Shown here: positions 6,390 through 9,938 of the stretch, one piece after another
Layout of the letters: each line of letters starts with the position of its first letter
Position numbering within the stretch: the stretch's first letter is position 1
Program-made: the position numbers and the translations under genes
Assembly: GCA_031406795.1 (NCBI GenBank)
Contig: JANOHV010000270.1
Span: 1-9,938 of the forward strand
Length of the DNA stretch: 9,938 nucleotides
Direction of reading: 5' to 3'
DNA from: DATDCY01 sp031406795 [NCBI: Candidatus Rokuibacteriota bacterium]
GTDB lineage: Bacteria > JAUVQV01
Notes under the pieces: generated by a model
What the model was told of the DNA's origin: nothing
Database searches by the model: none
What the model saw: only the letters and a program-made list of their open reading frames with translations

Positions 6390-6657
6390 ATATGCTTATC
6401 CGGTTGACGCAACGGACCACAACATCTGGGGTCGGGGGTGGCCAGTCGCCCGACAACGCTACTGCCGCGCTTTGGGCACCAGGACCCGTTGGGCCACCAG
6501 ATCCTCGACAAGGCGTGGATGCTGGCGTCATCTTCGCGAAACAGGCGGTAGGACGCGCCGGGGGAGCACCTCACTGCGGGGAAAGTCACCTGGTTCTCCG
6601 CCACCCATGTATCGACGCAACATCTAGTGGCATGTTGCGTCAACCGGATAAGCATAT
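6390..6657. mobile_element. 268-bp element with 24-bp perfect terminal inverted repeats
   Basis: The ends 6390-6413 and 6634-6657 are exact 24-bp inverted copies (outer part ATATGCTTATCCGGTTGACG). A further 21 bases inward match at 13 positions, giving imperfect 45-bp ends. The right end also holds a hairpin GACGCAACAT/ATGTTGCGTC (6614-6623, 6632-6641). This is the build of an insertion-sequence deletion derivative or MITE. On the minus strand (about 6541-6440) the open frame reads 'FREDDASIHALSRIWWPNGSWCPKRGSSVVGRL', resembling the N-terminal 'RWPNG.xCPKCGS' zinc-ribbon region of IS1595-family transposases with one Cys changed to Arg. No catalytic domain remains. I found no clear target-site duplication. 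Confidence 0.65.
6440..6541 (-). pseudogene. Possible IS1595-type transposase N-terminal zinc-ribbon remnant
   Basis: Within the 268-bp inverted-repeat element the minus strand encodes 'FREDDASIHALSRIWWPNGSWCPKRGSSVVGRLA'. IS1595-family transposases typically begin with a phrase like 'F.teeaC..yl...RWPnG..CPkCGs..v.rl'. The agreement around WPNG-x2-CPK-x-GS is good, but the first Cys is absent and 'CPKCG' reads 'CPKRG'. Nothing of the DDE domain follows before the terminal repeat. Identification is by motif memory only and could be chance. Confidence 0.4.
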
Positions 6658-6658
6658 T

Positions 6659-6909
6659 GTCTCCTGCCCGTCGACGAGCATTGGGGAGAAGACACGCGGC
6701 AGCCGGCTCTTCTTCGGGGGAAACTGGGGCGGGTGCCGTTCCTGGGCCGGCCGGTGTTCGGTGTGCTCACCGGGACGGAGGAGATTATCGCGGTCATCGG
6801 CGAGGCTCTGGCGTTCTTCCGTTTGCAGGGTCGTGCCCGCGAGCGCTTCGGCGACACGCTCCAGCGGGTGGGTTTCGAAGCGTTGGAGACGCACGCCGAC
6901 GGCTGGTGA
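6659..6909 (+). pseudogene. C-terminal fragment of a siroheme 4Fe-4S sulfite reductase
   Basis: Sulfite reductases of the AsrC/assimilatory type reduce sulfite to sulfide in the cytoplasm. Here one frame gives 'TRGSRLFFGGNWGG' (to about 6730). After a one-base shift within 6716-6733 another frame gives 'RVPFLGRPVFGVLTGTEEIIAVIGEALAFFRLQGRARERFGDTLQRVGFEALETHADGW' and a stop at 6907-6909. The 'GGxxGR', 'eeii.vi..al.ffr..gr..ERFgdTl.RvGfe' series is the C-terminal pattern of the family. The iron-sulfur and siroheme ligands lie upstream and are gone. The fragment abuts the right end of the mobile-element relic, and its missing 5' part is not on the other side, so a deletion accompanied or followed the insertion. 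Confidence 0.6.
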
Positions 6910-6958
6910 GCATCACGAGGAGGCGCCGTCGTGAGCGGCGCGAGCGCGGTCCCCGTCC

Positions 6959-9938
6959 TCAGCCGCCAGCGGCCGGATCCGGCGCCGGAGTCGCCGGCGC
7001 CCCTCTCCCGGCGACGGCGTAGAGGACCGGCAATACGAGCAGGGTCAGCAGCGTGGAGGAGATGACGCCGCCGATGACCACCGTCGCCAGGGGGCGCTGA
7101 ACTTCTGCGCCGATGCCGGTGTTGAGCGCCATGGGGATGAAACCCACGCTTGCCACGAGAGCGGTCATCAGCACGGGCCGCAGGCGCTGTTCGGCGGCCT
7201 GTTCGATGGCCGCTCGCAGCGTCGCGCCTCTTGCGAGCAGGTCGCGGATCGCGGAGACGAGAACCAACTCCCCGAGCACCGCGACCCCGGAGAGGGCGAC
7301 CAGGCCGACTCCCGCGGAGATGCTGAACGGCAACCCGCGAAGCCAGAGCGCGGCGATGCCGCCGACCGCGGCGAACGGCACCCCGGTGAAGACCAGCGTC
7401 GCATCGAGCGCGCTCCCGTAGGTGAAATACAGCAGCGCGAAGATCAGCACCAGCGCGATCGGCACGACGATCATCAGCCGCTTCTGCGCGCGCTGCAGGT
7501 TCTCGAACTGGCCGCCGAAGCGGACGAAGTAGCCGGCCGGGAGGGCGACCTTCTTCTCGATGGCGGCCGAGGCCTCGGCGACGAAGCTTCCGACGTCGCG
7601 CCCCCGGACGTTGACCTGGACGACCACGCGCCGCCGGGCCCACTCGCGGTTGATCGTCGACGGTCCCTCGGTCTGCTTGATCCTTGCGAGGCCCGCGAGC
7701 GGGATTCGCCCGCCACCGGCGGTCGCGACCATGATGTGGCCGAGGCCCTCGGGGCTCATCCGGTACCGGTCCTCCAGGCGCACGACGATCGGGAATCGCC
7801 GATCGCCCTCCTGCACCATGCCCGCCTCGAGACCGCCAAGCGCTTCGACGGCTTCGAGCACCTCATGTGAAGGGATGCCGTGGCGGGCCGCGGCGTCGCG
7901 GTCCACCTCCACCTGGACGAGCGGCTGGCCCGTCACCTGCTCGACGCTGACATCGGCGGCGCCGGGGATCGCCTTGAGCACGCCCTCGATTTCCCGGGCT
8001 TTCGCCTTGAGAATCTCGAAATCGTCCCCGAAGAGCTTGACGCCGACGTCGGAGCGGATGCCGGCGATCATCTCGTTGACCCGCATCTCGATCGGCTGCG
8101 TGAAGATCATCCGCATGCCGGGCAGGGCGTCCAGCTCCTTCTCCATCGCGGTGACGAGTGTGCCCTGGGTCGCTGCCCGCTTCCACCGCTCGCGCGGGTG
8201 CAGGGTGATGAAGATGTCGGAGAGCTCGACACCCATGGGGTCCGTCGCCACTTCGGCGCTCCCGGTCCGGGTCCAGATGCGCTCGATCTCGTCGGGGAAT
8301 TTCTCCAGCAGGGCGCGCTCGAGCAGCGTCCCGTAGCGCACCGACTCGTCCACGGAGACGCTCGCGAGCCGGACTGTGTTGATCACGATCGAGCCCTCCA
8401 TGAGCCGGGGGACGAACTCCGATCCGAGCCGGGTGGCCAGCAAGCCCGCTCCCACGAGACAGGCGATCGCCGTCCCGAGCACCGCAATGCGCTGCCGCAG
8501 TGCGAATTGAAGAACCGGTCGATAGCCGGCCTTGAGCCAGCGGATCAGGAACAGCTCCTTCTCGCCGGTTTTGCGGCTCAGGCCGAGGCTCGCGAGCACC
8601 GGCATCAGCGTCAGCGAGAGCGCCATCGAGCCGAGCAACGCGAAGATCACCGTGAGCGCCATCGGCCGGAAGAGCTTCCCCTCCACGCCCTGGAGCGCGA
8701 GGATCGGCAGATAGACGATCATGATGATCAGCTCGCCGAACATCGTCGGTTTGCGCACTTCGATGGCCGCCTCGCGCACGACGTCGATGACGTTGCGGCC
8801 GCTGCGGTCCTCCCCGAGCCGGCGCGCGGAATTCTCGACCATGATCACCGAGCTGTCGACGATCAGCCCGAAATCGATCGCGCCGAGACTCATCAGGCTC
8901 CCGGCGATTCCGGCCCGGAGCATCAAGTCGAACGCGAAGAGCATCGAGATCGGTATCGCCGCCGCCACGATCAGCCCGGCGCGCAGATTCCCCAGGAAGA
9001 CGAAGAGCACGGCGATCACGAGAATGGCCCCTTCGAACAGGTTCTTCTCGACCGTGTGCAGCACCTGATCGACCAGCGTTGTGCGGTCGTAGACGGTCGC
9101 GACCTCGATCCCGGCGGGAAGGGTCTTCCTGACCTCGTCGAGGCGGGCCTTGAGCCTCGTGGTCACCTCCCGGCTGTTTTCGCCCATGAGCATGAACCCG
9201 AGCCCCAGAACCGCCTCGCCCTTCCCGCCGGCCGTGACTGCGCCGCGGCGGATCTCGCGGCCTTCCACGACGCGCGCGACGTCGCGCACGCGCACCGGCA
9301 CGCCTTCGCGCGCGAACAGGACGATGTTCTCGAGATCCGCGGCGCCGGTCACGATCCCGACCCCCTGGATCAGGTGCGATTCACCGGCCTCGTCGATCGT
9401 GCCGCCGCCGACGTTCGCGTTGTTCGCTTCGACGGCCTCGACGAGGGCGGCCAGCGTCAGGCCGCGCCGGCCCAGCTCCTCCGGGTCGACGAGGATCTCC
9501 AGCCGGCGCTCGTCGCCGCCCCAGGTGTTGACCTCGGCGACGCCCGGGACAGCGCTCATGCGCGGCTTCACGACCCAGTCGTGCACGCTTCGCAACTCGG
9601 CCAGCGTCCTGTCCTTGCCGCTGACGAGGTAGTGGAAGACCTCGCCGAGGCCGGTCGCCACGGGGCCGAGTTCGGGCCTGTCGATCCCGGACGGCAGTTC
9701 GACCCCCTGCACCCGTTCCATGACCACCTGGCGAGACAGATAGATGTCGGTGCCGTCCTCGAAGATGACCGTGACCTGGGAGAGGCCGAATTTCGAGATG
9801 GACCGGACCTCCCTGAGCTTTGGGAGCCCCGAGATCGCCTGCTCCAGCGGCGCGGTCACCTGCCGTTCGATCTCGAATGGCGAGAGTGCCGAGGCCACCG
9901 TGTTGATCTGCACCTGGACCGGCGTGGTGTCCGGGAAC
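6959..9938 (-). CDS. CzcA-type heavy-metal RND efflux pump (partial, N-terminus off the window)
   Basis: A large inner-membrane, proton-driven RND transporter of the HME group that exports metal ions through a tripartite envelope complex. The visible 992 residues begin at 'FPDTTPVQVQINTVASALSPFEIERQVTAPLEQAISGLP', so about 45-50 N-terminal residues including TM1 are missing. An apparent GTG start at 9913 is internal. Features: periplasmic docking/porter regions; a TM2-TM6 block with 'DFGLIVDSSVIMVEN' (codons 8875-8831), the proton-relay motif; 'QPIEMRVNEMIAGIRSDVGVKLFGDD' typical of divalent-cation (CzcA/CnrA) pumps rather than CusA; and a TM8-TM12 block ending 'EVQRPLATVVIGGVISSTLLTLLVLPVLY'. 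The motif has 'DSS' where CzcA has 'DGA'. Partners (CzcB, CzcC types) would lie beyond the right edge. It converges on the decayed sulfur region, 49 bases away. The metal cannot be assigned. Confidence 0.93.
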   Translation of the reverse strand, partial: FPDTTPVQVQINTVASALSPFEIERQVTAPLEQAISGLPKLREVRSISKFGLSQVTVIFEDGTDIYLSRQVVMERVQGVELPSGIDRPELGPVATGLGEVFHYLVSGKDRTLAELRSVHDWVVKPRMSAVPGVAEVNTWGGDERRLEILVDPEELGRRGLTLAALVEAVEANNANVGGGTIDEAGESHLIQGVGIVTGAADLENIVLFAREGVPVRVRDVARVVEGREIRRGAVTAGGKGEAVLGLGFMLMGENSREVTTRLKARLDEVRKTLPAGIEVATVYDRTTLVDQVLHTVEKNLFEGAILVIAVLFVFLGNLRAGLIVAAAIPISMLFAFDLMLRAGIAGSLMSLGAIDFGLIVDSSVIMVENSARRLGEDRSGRNVIDVVREAAIEVRKPTMFGELIIMIVYLPILALQGVEGKLFRPMALTVIFALLGSMALSLTLMPVLASLGLSRKTGEKELFLIRWLKAGYRPVLQFALRQRIAVLGTAIACLVGAGLLATRLGSEFVPRLMEGSIVINTVRLASVSVDESVRYGTLLERALLEKFPDEIERIWTRTGSAEVATDPMGVELSDIFITLHPRERWKRAATQGTLVTAMEKELDALPGMRMIFTQPIEMRVNEMIAGIRSDVGVKLFGDDFEILKAKAREIEGVLKAIPGAADVSVEQVTGQPLVQVEVDRDAAARHGIPSHEVLEAVEALGGLEAGMVQEGDRRFPIVVRLEDRYRMSPEGLGHIMVATAGGGRIPLAGLARIKQTEGPSTINREWARRRVVVQVNVRGRDVGSFVAEASAAIEKKVALPAGYFVRFGGQFENLQRAQKRLMIVVPIALVLIFALLYFTYGSALDATLVFTGVPFAAVGGIAALWLRGLPFSISAGVGLVALSGVAVLGELVLVSAIRDLLARGATLRAAIEQAAEQRLRPVLMTALVASVGFIPMALNTGIGAEVQRPLATVVIGGVISSTLLTLLVLPVLYAVAGRGAPATPAPDPAAGG

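Noticed and set aside
6390-6657. Integron attC site
   Set aside because: The ends lack the paired RYYYAAC and GTTRRRY core boxes, and the long perfect inverted ends fit an insertion-sequence derivative better.
6340-6666. CTCCTG on both sides of the mobile relic (6340-6345, 6661-6666) as a target-site duplication
   Set aside because: Six bases can match by chance, the copies do not abut the terminal repeats, and extension to 8 bases fails.
6923-6941. GCGCCG/CGGCGC hairpin as a terminator between the converging genes
   Set aside because: The stem is only 6 bp and no T-run follows on either strand.

Overview
This is a GC-rich bacterial window with short AT-rich islands at about 2410-2470, 2640-2720 and 6344-6403. 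Gene content (an IscR-like Rrf2 regulator, O-acetylhomoserine sulfhydrylase, CysK, a PocR-domain protein, a CzcA-type RND pump, and remnants of a CysTWA sulfate importer and a siroheme sulfite reductase) fits a high-GC proteobacterium or a related environmental lineage. I cannot name a genus from sequence alone.

Layout. (1) 1-1663, minus strand: a tight operon rpe > pyrE > PocR-domain gene (the last one runs off the left edge), with a 4-base ATGA overlap and then an 8-base overlap. (2) 1664-1972: intergenic DNA with two copies of one GC-rich palindrome. (3) 1973-2413, minus strand: an Rrf2-family regulator with an IscR-like cysteine cluster. (4) 2414-2741: a divergent control region. It holds a 16-bp perfect palindrome beside the regulator start, a 159-bp nested inverted-repeat element, and a sigma70-type promoter whose -10 is covered by an 8+8 inverted repeat. 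(5) 2742-5533, plus strand: O-acetylhomoserine sulfhydrylase > cysK > a degenerate response-regulator receiver protein. (6) 5551-6909: a gene graveyard. In order it holds an internal piece of cysT, the first 22 codons of cysA, the C-terminal half of a frameshifted mnmA-like gene with its catalytic Cys changed to Arg, a small palindrome-ended mobile-element relic, and the C-terminus of a siroheme sulfite reductase with a frameshift. (7) 6959-9938, minus strand: a large CzcA-type heavy-metal RND pump, cut by the right edge.

How the parts fit. The intact metY-type gene and cysK incorporate sulfide into homocysteine and cysteine, and the divergent Rrf2 protein is the obvious candidate regulator. 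The debris downstream consists of the steps that would supply sulfide from sulfate (sulfate import, sulfite reduction) plus a tRNA-thiolation gene. The simplest reading is a once larger sulfur-assimilation island that has collapsed, with the sulfide-using half kept. The most unusual points are this decayed island, the receiver-like protein lacking every phosphorylation residue in a cysteine operon, and the nested palindromic elements. I found no rRNA, tRNA or CRISPR array.
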